This document shows positions 1 to 11,833 of a stretch of 64,000 bases of DNA, piece after piece. Position numbers and translations under genes: made by a program. The DNA comes from Semisulcospira habei (lineage: Eukaryota; Mollusca; Gastropoda; Semisulcospiridae), in assembly GCA_036245525.1 (NCBI GenBank), contig BTPG01000007.1, positions 164,669,160 to 164,733,159 on the forward strand, given 5' to 3'. The notes below the pieces were generated by a model. That model saw only the letters and a list, made by a program, of their open reading frames with translations, did no database searches and was not told where the DNA came from. Each line of letters starts with the position of its first letter. Position 1 is the stretch's first letter.

Positions 1-240
1 CTTTTAAGTGTTAGGTTCACGTGCGGAACGTAAATCTATGCTATGGCCAGTGGTCGTCCGTCCGTCCTTTGTCCGTCGTAAACTTCAACGTTGGCATTTT
101 CTCGGAGACTATTCACTCCACACTCTTCAAACTTGGGCCAAAGATATAATGGTGTGCTAAGACCTTTCTACACATACCAAATTTAGTGACCTCTCTCAAG
201 GTCAAATTCACAGGGGATTAGAAAATAGAAAAAACAAATA
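1..240 (-). repeat. Reverse copy of the TGACCTTGACC/GGACGAC dispersed repeat, cut by the window edge
   Basis: Read on the minus strand, this segment matches the repeat around 50730-50925 and 53620-53680. It has the CTTGAGAGAGGTCACT / GGTATGTG..AGAAAGGTCTTA block (about 130-215), then GAATAGTCTC..GAAAATGCCAACGTT (about 88-115), then a GGACGGAC run (56-75), then GACCACTGGCC (44-54) and a terminal CACGTGAACC (15-24). The other copy has a LINE inserted between the GGACGAC run and GACCACTGGCC; this one does not, so it shows the empty state of that site. The element class is not established. Confidence 0.75.
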
Positions 241-308
241 CACATTTTAACTTAAAAAAAAGCTTTTCTGAAATACTGTTAACGGAGTAAAGTAGTATGT
301 GGGGTGGG

Positions 309-412
309 GGTGGAGACAGGGGCTCACGTGCTTCAGAGAGATGCTATTTATTACGAGTGGGAGGGGAGAGGGGGGAGTAGAGACAGAGGCTCATGTCCCT
401 CAGAGAGGTGCT
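309..412 (+). repeat. Two imperfect tandem units of about 65 bp
   Basis: GTGGAGACAGGGGCTCACGT..CAGAGAGATGCT is repeated as GTAGAGACAGAGGCTCATGT..CAGAGAGGTGCT, about 65 bases further on, in G-rich sequence. The minus-strand open frame over this region has no recognisable domain and is not called as a gene. Confidence 0.5.
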
Positions 413-606
413 GTCCGTTGGGGGACACGGGAGGGAGGTAGGGGTGTCGAGGTAAAGTTTCTGGATTCGGCGTAGGTCTTTTTTCAATCGCGTAACCATT
501 TTCTGGGGTTTGCGTACGTCAGCAAAAGTAAGAAAGGGCAAACATTTTGCACCCATCGTTTCAGTTCAGTGCTCACTGAAGGGCACACCTTCTTTACACT
601 TTATGG

Positions 607-1646
607 ATGCTAGCTTCAGTCGCAGATTCTCCTGGCTTGTCCCTAGTTGACGATTACAACTCTGCTCTCCTCTCCATTCTCAATCAACATGCACCACTCA
701 GAACCAAGAACGTCACCGACCGACCCTCTCCTCCCTGGCTCACCGAGGATGTTAAGATGGCAAAGCGACAGCTGCGTCAAGCTGAGATTCGTTGGCGTTC
801 TAGCCATCTCACAGTAGATAGACAGCTTTTTTGTTTCCTGTCGCGCTTCATTGAAGGCAGTACAACATCTAGCCAAGCGTGATTTTTACTGTGCCCGTCT
901 CACGGAATGTAAGTCTACAAAAACGCTGTTCTAGGTCTGATAAACATTTCGGCAACAGTAAAGATTCCTCACTGCCATCATGCCTTCCCAATTCTGAACT
1001 GCCTGATAGGTTTTGTGAATTTTTTTACAAGAAAGTTTCAGACACTCGAGCTGAGCTTGACACTTTGACGGATAGTGTTGCTGGAGATGACTGTTCCAAT
1101 CCTGTCTTTGCAGGTACACCCCTCTCTCAGTTCGAATCAGTGTCTGAGAGATACATTCAGGATATCTTGACTCGGTGCCCAAGCAAGAGTTGTGCACTTG
1201 ATCCAATTCCTGCTTCGTTACTGAGAGCATGTTCATGCGAACTACTGCCAATATTAACCAGAATTCTGAACTTTTCTCTCGTGTCAGGCTGTGTTCCTGA
1301 TCTTTTCAAGCAAGCACTTGTCATTCCTCTCCTCAAGAAGCCAAGTCTGGACAAGGAATGCTTGACAAATTATCGTCCAATTTCCAATCTGCCTTTCCTT
1401 GCTAAACTTTTGGAGAAAGCTGTTCTTCAGCAGCTTCAAAAGCACTTGAATGACAATGGCTTGCTTAACATGTATCAGTCAGCATACAGGAAAAATCATT
1501 CCACCGAAACCGCCCTGCTTCATGTTGTCAGCAATTTACTGACATCCGCTGACCAGAGAAAAGTCTCTATTCTTTGTCTACTGGACCTGTCGGCTGCGTT
1601 CAATCATGACATTCTTTTAAGACGACTGCAGTGTACTTTTGGCATA
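607..1646 (+). pseudogene. CR1-like ORF2 fragment, endonuclease linker and N-terminal reverse transcriptase
   Basis: A first frame (607-882) encodes the post-endonuclease linker. After a frameshift near 830-880 a second frame carries CPSKSCALDPIPASLL, PDLFKQALVIPLLKKPSLD and the palm start LDLSAAFNHD. The upstream endonuclease catalytic half is absent. The frame ends at the 12-bp duplicated target of a nested LINE. The 279-residue open frame runs a short way into that insert and ends there, so its last residues are not part of the reverse transcriptase. Confidence 0.85.
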
Positions 1647-2246
1647 ACTGACACTGCCATCTTTTTAATTGGTGTGGATCTCATTGCGCCGGTGATGATA
1701 CCTAGTGCCTGGTTCTGAACTCTGTCAATGGTCTGCTGGTGTGACCAGACTGGTGCTGCAGTGGATCCCTTCACACTGTGGCATCTACGGCAATGAAGAA
1801 GCTGACAAAATGGCAAAAGTGGGCGCAGATAAAGAACAAGACGAAAATGGAGTCAGCTTCACAAAAATGAAGACCATCATTAAGTCTGTGTACAGACCAC
1901 CACAACGGCCCCTAGACAATTACCATCAGCTGTCCGGACAAGAGCAGGTGACCATCTTCCGTCTGAAGACCGGGCACAACCGACTCAATTTCCACCTGCA
2001 CAGACGCTTCCACCTCGTGCCATCTCCCCTGTGCTCTTGTGGAGAAGCTGAGCAGACCACAGAGCACATCCTCCAGGACTGTGGGAACCACCAGCTGCTG
2101 AGGGAGGAGATATGGCCGAAGCCCGCCACTCTACAAGAGAAACTGTAAGGGCCTGTGGAGGCGCTACAGATGACCACAGATTTCATTTTGAGAGCCAAAC
2201 TCCAAGTGTGATGGCGTTCGAGAAGAAGAGGAAGACTGACACTGCC
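1647..2246 (+). mobile_element. Nested 5'-truncated RNase H-bearing LINE with 12-bp TSD
   Basis: ACTGACACTGCC occurs at 1647-1658 and again at 2235-2246, exactly where the host CR1 reading frame is broken and resumes. Between them lie an RNase H-type reading frame, a short 3' UTR and an A/G-rich tail (GAGAAGAAGAGGAAG) just before the second TSD. Tail plus TSD define a same-strand LINE insertion of about 580 bp. The RNase H domain suggests a clade that carries one (I, Nimb or Jockey-related). The exact clade is not determined. Confidence 0.9.
1705..2148 (+). pseudogene. RNase H domain and C-terminal zinc-knuckle region of a LINE
   Basis: The 147-residue frame has LQWIPSHCGIYGNEEADKMAK, the classic last RNase H motif (WIPSHxGxxGNExAD), about residues 19-38. 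It is followed by FRLKTGHNRLNFHLHR and a Cys/His block (PLCSCGEAEQTTEHILQDC), typical of the C-terminus of RNase H-containing LINEs. The reverse transcriptase is missing because the copy is 5'-truncated. The start codon is not meaningful. It is not a cellular RNase H gene. Confidence 0.85.
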
Positions 2247-3342
2247 TTATGATGGTTTGCCTCCTATTTGATAGGCCGCTCTCAGTGTGTGACTGTTGTA
2301 GGTGCAAAGTCCAAACCACTCCCCCTGCGTTGCGGCGTGCCCCAGGATTCTGTCTTGGGGCCTGTACTGTTTTCAATGTATACTCAATCCCTGTCATCTG
2401 TCGTGAGTCGGCATAGTTGTGGTTTCCACAGATATGCCGACGACACACAGCTGCTCAGGGACTCCAAGCCATGTGATGTCCAAATTTTAATTAAGGAAGT
2501 CGAACTCTGTACATCATCTGTTAAAAAATGGATGTTAAAAAACAAGCTCATGCTGAATGATGACAAAACAGAGTCAATGTGTGTCGCGTCATATCACACT
2601 CTTTCCCAGGTCACCTGCAGCAGCTCAAGTTGACTGTTGGTGAAGCTAGCATACCTTTGAAACGCTGTGACGCTGTGTTCGTGACCCCTTGGTGTTTTTT
2701 TTTTTTTTTTTTTTTTACTCTACTTTGTCTATGCATGACCATATCATTTCCATCTGTAGAGCAGCCTATTTCCAGCTGAAGAAAATCAGCTCTGTAAGAT
2801 CTTTCCTGACTCAGTCTGCCACCACTCATCTTGTGTCTTCACTGATTTTGAGCCGCATTGACTAATGTAATTGTTTGTTTGCTGGCCTGCCATCTGAAGA
2901 ACTGGCTCGACTTCAGAGAATATTAAACAGTGCAGCTCGGAACATTTTTCAGAAATCAAAAACAGATCATATGTCATCCTTGTTGTACCAACTTCACTGG
3001 CTTCCCATCAAAGCTAGGATTGAGTAAAAGGTAGCTACGTTCGCCTTCCGTCATTTCGATGGTACACTGCCTCCCTACCTTTCCAGTATGTTAACTACTT
3101 ATCAAGCTTCCCGCACCTTACGTTCTAGCAGTGAAAAACTTTTGAAAGTACCGAACATAAATACAAAGTCCTCTGGTCAAAGGTCCTTTTGTTTCCAGGC
3201 CCCAGTCATTTGGAATTCGTTTCCGAAGCACATTCGTGATGCCCCGACAGTAATTTCTTTCAAAAGTCAGCTTAAAACACATCTTTTCCAGTCTCACTAC
3301 TCTGTCTTACCAAATTCTAGTCTCTTTTCTGTTTCACAATAA
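2247..3342 (+). pseudogene. CR1-like ORF2 fragment, C-terminal reverse transcriptase and tail domain
   Basis: The frame resumes after the nested insert with YLIGRSQCVTVVGAKSKPL, GVPQDSVLGPVLFSMYTQSL and YADDTQLLRD, then WMLKNKLMLNDDKTE. A poly-T tract and frameshifts follow. The C-terminal block (about 3088-3342) includes SFCFQAPVIWNSFPKHIRD and TVISFKSQLKTHLFQ. A truncated copy of the same tail lies on the minus strand at 58690-59142. Confidence 0.85.
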
Positions 3343-3539
3343 CATCATGATGATCCTGTGCCAGTCCTTGTTGCAATGGTTGTTTGTGCTTTGGGTTTGT
3401 TTATGTGCTGTTAATTTTCGAATTTGTAATGTAATATTTGTATTTTGTGTTGTTGCTGTCTATTGATTATTGCTTAGGTTTTAACTTTGATTTGCATTGT
3501 ACAGCGCTTAGAGCCTGCACTGCAGGGAGTTTGCGCTTT

Positions 3540-3554
3540 ATAATAATAATAATA

Positions 3555-3616
<62 letters not shown>
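3540..3616 (+). repeat. (ATT)n microsatellite, CR1 3' tail
   Basis: TAATAATAATAAT passes into about 23 ATT units directly after the CR1-like 3' UTR. The same tail type ends the LINE at 53.6 kb and both SINE copies. The isoleucine-rich translation is meaningless. Confidence 0.9.
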
Positions 3617-4815
3617 AAACATGAATCTGCTATGATTGCAAAAGAAGAAAAAGATGCAGTCGTTGTTTGACTAAGATGCTGGTCGGCTGAGAAGATAGGG
3701 AGGAGTGGACTAGAAAGGATAAGTGGTCTGGGACGGTAGCACTCATTTTTTGGTCAGTATATTCATGTCTTTCGTCAAGTCTATATTTTCTCATTTGACA
3801 AATACGCGTCTGTGTCATAGAAAGTACTGGATAGACAGTAGCAAGTCAGCGTAGCAAGTCTCATTAAATAAAGTCTGAGTTGAATATCTGGCTGCTGTTG
3901 TTTGCCGTCGTTGTGTCATATATTCAGCTGTAAAAAACAAGTGTGTTGATTGAGATGGGGGAGGGTTCGGTTGATCCTCTTCATTTCCTCTGCTGAACTC
4001 TGTCTCAGTGACAGCATCCTGAAGTGTTTGTCTGATTAAAATTAAAAGCAACCAAAACTGTTTGTTGTTCAATGTGATTGTCTTTTATCTATAGTAAGAA
4101 ACTGACAAAAGGAGTAAAACTTCGAAATAAATAATAATAATAATAATAATATAATGCTACATATTAGTCGTAGTCGTAGTATGATATCACACCAGACGCA
4201 CGCACGTAGGGTTCTTGTAAAGAAACTTCACTCAGCTGCAACTCGTCACACGTGGCACAAGGTTGTAGACCACTCAGGAGTAACAGTTCCAACAATATTT
4301 TATTGCAGCGATGCGATCTCCACACAATGCATTCACAAATGCATCAACACTGATACACTGTCGCCTCTAGAATGCATCAACACTTTTGACACACTGCGTC
4401 TCTCATACAATGTACACACACATCGTCGCCGTTTGTTCAAGTTTACTGTCCCACTGGCATTAATAGTGATTGGGGACTAGAAGTTTTGGCGTAGTTTGCA
4501 ACAGTTTTGGCGTAGTTTTTCCTTGTAGGTTTAGCGTAGTTGTTTCCCTCCTCCTTTCTCATCCGGGCTTGGGACCGGCAATGGCGGAGTTGTTCAGTTC
4601 ATTTATTCAATCTCGGACCCACTGGGGGCATGAGAGAAATGGCAAAAACACAAACATAAACTGTGCTCAAGAAATAAATATAACATTAACATTGAAACTA
4701 AGGTATGCGTTAGATTATTATATATCAAAAATACAACACATGGACTTTCAACAGCACAAACAATTGACATACATATTATAGATCATACTCCGATAAGATC
4801 ATTTTGTGTGTGCTA
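3617..4815. other. No gene seen
   Basis: AT-rich unique-looking sequence with a small AAT run at about 4128-4151. Open frames are short and show no family motif. At 4475-4530 a GTTTTGGCGTAGTTT phrase is repeated two to three times. Confidence 0.5.
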
Positions 4816-4816
4816 T

Positions 4817-4943
<127 letters not shown>

Positions 4944-5400
4944 CAGACAGGAAATGAAAGTATACGCCTCACGCAGAGTATATCCTGAAAGTTCGAGGCG
5001 TTAGCCATGGCTAATCTCAACAAACAAACAAAAACCAAGATGCACTCCGCGTGACGCACACACCCTCACCTCCTATTTGTTGTATAGCAATTCTGACTTA
5101 ATGAGCCACACAACCTGGTTGACAGTAGGCACGGGGGAAAAATAAGAGATAATCCAAAGTAAGTCAATCTAAAAAGGACTGTGTACACACACACTAGAAA
5201 GATCGCTACCCTGCTCGAACCTTCCAGTCTCATCGTAGCGAAACTACGCGTCACAACAAAAATCGATCGCAGTTCTCTGTGTGAAAGAAAATGAATCCTA
5301 CTAAAAATATTCCTATCCAAAATAACTTAAATGAATGTCATATTTTTTCTATGACTAACACATACATGCTCTCAAAGAATAACACAACCACAAACGTAAC

Positions 5401-5578
<178 letters not shown>

Positions 5579-7027
5579 GTGTTCGTATCGTTTGCTTTAA
5601 TTACAAGTACGTTACGACGACCAGAAAAACATACAACACCAAAAAAAACATTATTTTTTCATAGTTTAGGCAATCAAAACCAAACGAGTTGGCATTCTGA
5701 AAATATCGACTGCTAACTGGCAAAGAGTTGTCGTTCTTAATGTCGACTAAAACGGTTACTTCAAAGAAACCGTCGAACATATTTGTCTAAGAAAAATTCA
5801 AGTGCAACTCTGATGTATTGCAGTAAATATGGCGTGCATTTCAGTAGGACTAGACTTGTCAAAGCTGTAATTTAGGTTAAAAAAAAATTATACCCCATGA
5901 GGAGGGCGTGAACTTCAGGCTTGAAATCGAGTACACACAGTAAAAATTAAACTGTGGGTCCAAATAATCAATTCTATCAATCAGTGTTAGTTTATAATGC
6001 AGAAACTGTCTTTGCCTGTCATTAATCATAACAGTTGTGTACTTGCGCAATGTTTTCTGCATGTCACTAGCAAAATGTGCGTCATCGGCGTTGACGAAAG
6101 AAGCTTCTATCGCGGGCGCCATTATGAAGTCGTGTTCGCGGGCGTTGGGGTGTCAGTTTCAAAGCCACTGCGCAAATCCAAGATTTGATCGTCCGTGTCA
6201 GATGATATATCGATCGAAAGGTTTTTGAATGAGCTTTTCATCGGTAGCTCAGTGGCGCATGTGCGTGCGATCAATCCCTGATGACATATCTCATGAGTAA
6301 AAACAATGAAAATTTCACGTCAAAATCTAATGCAGTTTTCCCTTGAATTCAAATATGCGCCAGGCACCGCGATAAAGGGCGGGAAAAGCTCTTTCCAACC
6401 GAATGATACCAAATATAGCGCTGTGCGTTTTATCTTGGATTTGCGCCGGCGAGCGGTTTTTCTAACACATGTATAGCGCGGCTCTGTGCGGGGCGCTCCC
6501 GGACAGCTGACCAAGTTTGTTTGTTTTACCCGTATCCCTGCTCCACATGATTCGGCCGTGCTACAAATACATCTTTCATTCCAGAACAAAACAAACACGA
6601 CAGAACTGTAGTCCGGATGAGATCTTTATTCGCCCATGTTTTTATTTTTGTTGTGCGTGCTATATGTTGAGAGTGTTGTTGCAAAATAGCTAAATAAGTC
6701 TCCGGCACTGACGTTACCCACTGTATACGGACGGACCTACCTAGTCACAGCGTGTCCAATATTGAGAACCGCACGTGCACAGTGCGTTACTGCAGCCACT
6801 GAAGCAAACCGAACAATGTCAAAACAAACGGGCCGCCTACGTATAATAGAGATGGGCCGGGGTTTTCCTGCGTCAGCTTTTCTTTCCAATTACCAAACGT
6901 CATTGGGCCCACAGCGGCCGTCGTGGGCCCGAGGACCTTTGCTTACCGGGTTGTTCTATATACGGTGGAAGGTACAATGCACTGGGATAGGTTGCACTGC
7001 ATACCGCATTACAATGTTAAAGGGGCA
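5579..7027. other. No gene seen; possible remnant of a GC-rich hairpin family
   Basis: No frame has recognisable domains. A segment at about 6895-6955 (CATTGGGCCCACAGCGGCCG..GGACCTTTGCTTACCGGG) resembles one arm of the GC-rich palindrome at 24642-24788. At 7018 TTAAAGGGG resembles the terminus of the TTAA element at 41687. Confidence 0.35.
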
Positions 7028-7090
7028 AGCCCGACCTTTTTTAAGATAAGATAGATAAGATAAGATAGTTTATTGCCGTATGTTTCCATG
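7028..7090 (-). repeat. Retroposon-like 3' tail with GATAA units
   Basis: On the minus strand GGCAATAAACTATCTTATC is followed by TTATCTATCTTATC units. An AATAAA-type signal next to a short tandem tail recurs at 37440-37500, where GACACAATAAAGTATTTG precedes AATTG units, again on the minus strand. I read both as 3' ends of degraded retroposons. No body is recognisable. Confidence 0.4.
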
Positions 7091-7148
7091 TACAAAACAA
7101 TTAAAAAAAAAACCATTGGAATTTGTCTTGATGTCAGTTACTAAGACT

Positions 7149-7281
<133 letters not shown>

Positions 7282-8890
7282 GAGTAAACTCTAAAATATT
7301 ATTTTCATGCTAAATACTAAGGTATTAAACACGGTGAACGGGCACGCCTCACTGATTCAGTTGAAAGCTGACTGTACACATTCCGACCAGTCATTATTTC
7401 TCATTCGCCACTCGCGCTCTCTCCAATCAGTCCGGTTGATCAGAGAGAGCGCGAAAAGCCAGAGGGGAAAAAACTGTTGCGGAATCTGCTGGTCCTGGTA
7501 ATGATGGACCTGTACCTACGCACTGATGGTAAAAGTTGGAAAAGCTCATTGCCGGGGTGGGTGGAATCACTGGAGATAAAACTTGCTCTACGTAAGAGTC
7601 GCTGCTGGTACAGTGAGTCCAGGCTAGGAAGATCTTCAGTTCGCAAAAAGCTTTTAGTACTGGGCTTCAGTTTACATGTACAATTTATGTCACAATTTAT
7701 TTTAATCATTATGCAGTATTTTGTTTTGGATAGAAGTTTCGTTCTACGTGTTGTGTTGAGATGATGGTATGTTCTTTTTTAGATGACGTCAAGAACATAT
7801 GACGTAATATGTTGGTTTGAACGAACGGTATGCATATAGTCAGTGTGAATTGGAAGACACACCAGTCAGTGATGAGAGGTTGCTCTCAACTATAGTTTGG
7901 TTTTTGTGAGTGGTGAAGGTAGCTAGAGGTGCCTTGGATAATCTATTGTAGAATAGATAGAAGAGAGCAGAACGCTCATTACAAAAGTGTGTAAAAGTAT
8001 GTAGTTGTAGAGCTACATCGTAACCGGATCGACTCATTAGTATAACGTGTACCCGTGACCTTGTCAACGGCCGGGATTGGGCAACAGGCAGGCCTAAAGG
8101 CCACGGACCACAGTGCTGTTTCCGTACTGTCCAGTCTCTTAGCCTTAGTCAGTCCCAGTCATCCCCTAATTGTTCAGTTCCCTAAAAAGAAACACTACCG
8201 CCCACCAGCTGCACATTTGCCATGCACAAAATACAAAAAAAAAAAAAAAAAACAGCACATGACCCGTCTCATTTCTTGGCTATGAAACTGGTTCCTTACC
8301 AACCCCACACCCAAGCACAGCTGAAATCAGCGTGCCCCTCAAACACTACGTCAAAGGCAACTCAACATAGGCCCACAAATGTCCACTGGATAAGCTCAGG
8401 ATGGTATGAATCAAAGCACCAAACATGTCTCCTCTCAGCTAATCACAAATTTCCAGCAAATTCAAACATTCAGCCCAACTGCAAATTTTCAAACAAGGCA
8501 AAAATTATTTTTAAAAACACGGGGCCTCTTACTGCCTGAACTTTCAAATTTAAATGTATAACGTGACCTAAATAGTCGACAAAGTAACCTTTCACGCATC
8601 TTTGGATGCTCTCCAGCTGGGACGCTGGATGTATGTTCTTCAGGTGGAAATGTAGTCAACGTGGTGTACGAGATAGTCAAGTTGATCCAGGCGGTGTGCA
8701 GCGGAGCTTAGACGGGCCATCGCGAGAGATAGTCCGATTATTCGACCAGTGGCGAGACTGAATCAAAGAGCAGTGACGCTATATTCATCTTCATGCACGG
8801 TCGGAATAATTAAACTGTTTATTCGTTCGAGGATCTAAGCATCTACTTAATTAGTGTCAGTTATTTTCAACAGACAATGAGAAGTGACAT
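7282..8890. other. No gene seen
   Basis: Unique-looking sequence. Open frames up to about 105 residues have no motif I recognise. A poly-A run lies at about 8232-8251. Confidence 0.5.
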
Positions 8891-8893
8891 GGT

Positions 8894-9071
8894 AGTGGAA
8901 CAATGAGTGTGTGAGATGTGATTAGTACTTTGAACATTGCGAGAATGTTTAAGTGTGTGCGTGTATTACAGGAGCATGTGCGAGTGGAACAATTTGGATG
9001 AGATGTGATTAGTGCTCTGAACATTGTGCGAATGGTTAAGTGTGTGCGTCTATTACAGGTGCATGTATGAA
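8894..9071 (+). repeat. Tandem duplication of an 89-bp unit
   Basis: AGTGGAACAA begins both copies (8894 and 8983). Shared blocks include GAGATGTGATTAGT, GAACATTG and TTAAGTGTGTGCGT..TATTACAGG. The copies differ at a number of bases. Confidence 0.85.
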
Positions 9072-9718
9072 TTGAGTAAATAGTGCGTAGGTTTGTATAC
9101 GTCTTGTCTATTGTTTGTCGTGCGAATGAGAAAAATCGAATCATTAAAATCGAACTAAAAATCCAACAATTCCGTGTGGTATATATTCTTCCTCCCTGGT
9201 GTGACATACCCACTTAGGGGACCACCCTAGCTATTGTCACACCAAATGCTTTCTTTCGTCCGTTCAAAGCTAAAAAAAGGCCCACCGGAATTTTCTGACG
9301 GGACAAGTAACAAAATTGCTTCTGATAGGCGATGGTAGCTGAAAGTCATAACTATTCCATACGACCTTAGGTCATCTGCATAATTATAACCAATCAGAGA
9401 CAAGATGGTGGATGAAGCAGTGAAGAAAAAAAGAAGTATCATCGACTCTCACCGACAATGACAGACTCGGAATTGAAGAGAAGAAAGAGAAAGAGAGACA
9501 AGATACCCTCAAGTAGAATTGACATCGGACAAGGGAATATCGACATGTGGCAACGCGTCACAAGAGCTTGGCTTGACCGCCCACTCGGCGGAATTTGATG
9601 CTTTCCTGCTGAATCAGTAAGTAATCTACGGTCTTTGTCGATCTTCCTATAGTTCCGCGAGCGCTAATGATTTTCAGAATTCATGATCTTCAGCAGAATT
9701 TATCTCTTACTAATTCCG

Positions 9719-10998
9719 TAGGTCATGTTAAAGATCCTACTGAACAGGCTGAAGCTACAGGCAGAGGAAATCATAGCTGAGAAACAAGCAAGCTTCAGAC
9801 CAGGGCGCAGCACAACTGAGCAGATCTTTAACCTGAGAGTTCTATGTGAGAGGTACCTCCAGCACCAGCAAGACCTCTATCATGTCTTTGTGGATTTTAA
9901 GAAAGCATTTGACAGGGTGTGGCATGCAGCCCTTTGGTCCACCATGAATATATACAACATCAATGCCAACTTGATCAAAGTCATAACAAACCTTTACAAC
10001 AAAGCCACTAGCGCAGTCTGCTTCAACTGCAAAATAGGAAACTGGTTTAGGACTACAGTCGGAGTCAGACAAGGCTGCTTGCTCTCACCTACTCTCTTCA
10101 ACATCTTCCTGGAAAGAATCATGACAGACGCTCTGAAAGATCATGAAGGAACTGTCAGTATTGGAGGCAGAACAATCACGAACTTGGGCTTTGCGGACGA
10201 CATTGATGGCCTTGCAGGAACAGAGAAGGAGCTAGCTCAGCTGGTGGAAAAGCTGGACAGTACAGCCATTGCGTATGGGATGGAAATCAGTGCAGAGAAG
10301 ACCAAACTGATGACAGCTAACACCAGTGGCATTGGCACTGACGTTATGATTGGAAGCCAAAAACTGGAAACAGTTAATAAATTCAAGTACTTATGAGCCA
10401 TTGTGACAGATGAGGGATCAAAACCAGAAATACTGTCCAGGATTGCGCAGACAACAACAGCACTGACAAGATTGAAGACCATATGGAAGGACAGAAACAC
10501 CACGCTCTGCTCCAAAATCAGACTGATGCGCTCCTTAGTCATCTCAGTGTTCTTGTATGCCTGTGAGTCATGGACCCTCACAGCGGACCTTGAAAGGAGG
10601 ATACAAGCCACTGAAATGAGATGTTTTCGAAGGCTGCTTGGCATTTCATACAGAGATCACATCACAAACGAGGAAGTGGGAAACAGAATCAGGCAAGCCA
10701 ACGGACCCTATGAAGACCTATTAGCCATTATGAAAAAAACGCAAACTGAAGTGGTATGGGCATGTCACGCGTTCAGCAGGGCTTGCCAAAACAATCCTGC
10801 AAGGCACTGTGCAAGGAGGACGAAGGAGAGGAAGACAGAGGAAAAGATGGGAGGACAATATCTCAGAGTGGACAGGACTGAGGCTGTGCGATACGCTAAG
10901 AATGGCAGAGAACAGAGAGGAATGGAGGGAGCTAGTTGCCAAGTCATCAGTGGTGCCCCAACGGTCGGCAAGACTACGGGATATAGATAGATAGATAG
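9719..10998 (+). mobile_element. 5'-truncated RTE-clade LINE with ATAG tail
   Basis: Reverse transcriptase motifs run in order and the 3' end is GGGATATAGATAGATAGATAG, a short tandem tail typical of RTE elements. The endonuclease and N-terminal RT are missing; coding begins abruptly at VMLKILLNRLK. Possible target duplication: ATTCCG at 9713-9718 and 10999-11004, with weaker similarity just beyond. It is related at protein level to the RTE at 28442-29839 (same FNIFLE, FADDID, YGMEIS blocks). Confidence 0.88.
9725..10994 (+). pseudogene. RTE reverse transcriptase, C-terminal part, one stop and one frameshift
   Basis: Motifs: VDFKKAFDRVWH (palm A), GVRQGCLLSPTLFNIFLE, FADDIDGLAG (catalytic box with Asp-Asp), then GMEISAEKTKLM. 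A single in-frame TGA at 10394-10396 falls within the conserved KYLG motif; a Gly codon there needs one base change. The frame then continues through SWTLTADLERRIQATEMRCFRRLLG. A frameshift near 10735 moves the GGRRRGRQRKRWEDNISEW tail to another frame (ending 10994). The copy is dead but recently decayed. Confidence 0.88.
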
Positions 10999-11084
10999 AT
11001 TCCGCAAGCCAGGCCAAAAAGGTGACTGCCACATTCCTTCTGCGAATGAAGATAAGTAGCGATTGATCTCTCTGTTTGTTTGTC

Positions 11085-11175
11085 TATTTTGACAAAGGGT
11101 ATTTACCCGAAATATTAATAAATTGTGTTGTAACCGTCTTTTCTAAGGGTGTTTCTTTCTCCGTTGGGTACTTCT
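11085..11175 (+). repeat. Half copy of the AACAAAGAAAG inverted-repeat family
   Basis: AATTGTGTTGTAACCGTCTTTTCTAAGGGTGTTTCTTTCTCCGTTGGG (read in pieces) matches the right arm of the element at 23631-23746. No left arm is present. Confidence 0.5.
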
Positions 11176-11833
11176 TTGATTTCGCAAGATATTAAACCTG
11201 TTTTATTATATTGTTACGAGCTAGTTATTACTTTTTATGTTGCAGAGATCTGAAAACTACGGTGCGTGTCAAAGTTGCACATCGCTGGTCGTAACATGTT
11301 TATGTCTGTGCGGGCTCTCATTCACTTCGATTCAGAGAGGTAGTGTTTCTGCTGCGATGGTGCATTTGTCGTTTCCGATGATGCTTTCAGTTACGGAGAC
11401 TTCGATGTGTGAGATGAGAAATTGACTGCAGTGCAGAAAGTGGGTATAAATACCAATGTTCTATTTCAATGATGGAAAGACAAGGGGTACGAAAGGATCA
11501 AAGGTCACGCCCTCGGTGCACTAGAGGATGGAAATGATCGTCTTGTTCTATACCTGCGTATTTCTCTGTGGGCTGGCGATTGGGTGCCTGATAGGCGGGG
11601 GCAGGGGATCTAACTGTTTGTCTGTCCAGCGCTGTGATTCCCCTTGGTTTGTATACAATATCGTTACTAGTAAATACTAGCAGGTCGAGCGGAACCCGCA
11701 TTGTGATTTTGACAGCATAGCGAGTATGGAAGATTTATTCTATTTTCTGGTGGAAAATTACATCAAAGGGATGCCGGAGAACATCAGTACACGTGTACAT
11801 TGACACGTGTGTACACCACACCGATGACGTCGT

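Larger units (their letters stand above)
600..3620 (+). mobile_element. Degenerate CR1/L2-like non-LTR retrotransposon, 5'-truncated, interrupted by another LINE
   Basis: Protein-level remains appear in order: the linker after the endonuclease (WLTEDVKMAKRQLRQAE), reverse transcriptase motifs (NYRPISNLPFLAKLLEK, YQSAYRKNHSTETALLH, LDLSAAF), then after an insertion GVPQDSVLGPVLF and YADDTQLL, then the C-terminal block (ISFKSQLKTHLFQSHY). The order and motifs match the better-preserved element at 51-53.6 kb. The 3' end carries GCGCTTAGAGCC..GCGCTTTATAATAAT and runs into an ATT repeat, as expected for such elements. Frameshifts near 830-880, a poly-T tract at about 2696-2716 and several stops show that it is dead. 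Confidence 0.9.

Noticed and set aside
344..556. 70-residue minus-strand ORF
   Set aside because: Runs through a low-complexity tandem duplication with no recognisable domain.
1705..2148. Cellular RNase H gene
   Set aside because: The domain is the 3' part of a truncated LINE enclosed by a 12-bp TSD inside another LINE.
6238..6290. Possible tRNA (GGTAGCTCAGTGGCGCATG)
   Set aside because: A-box-like only; no B box or foldable cloverleaf follows.
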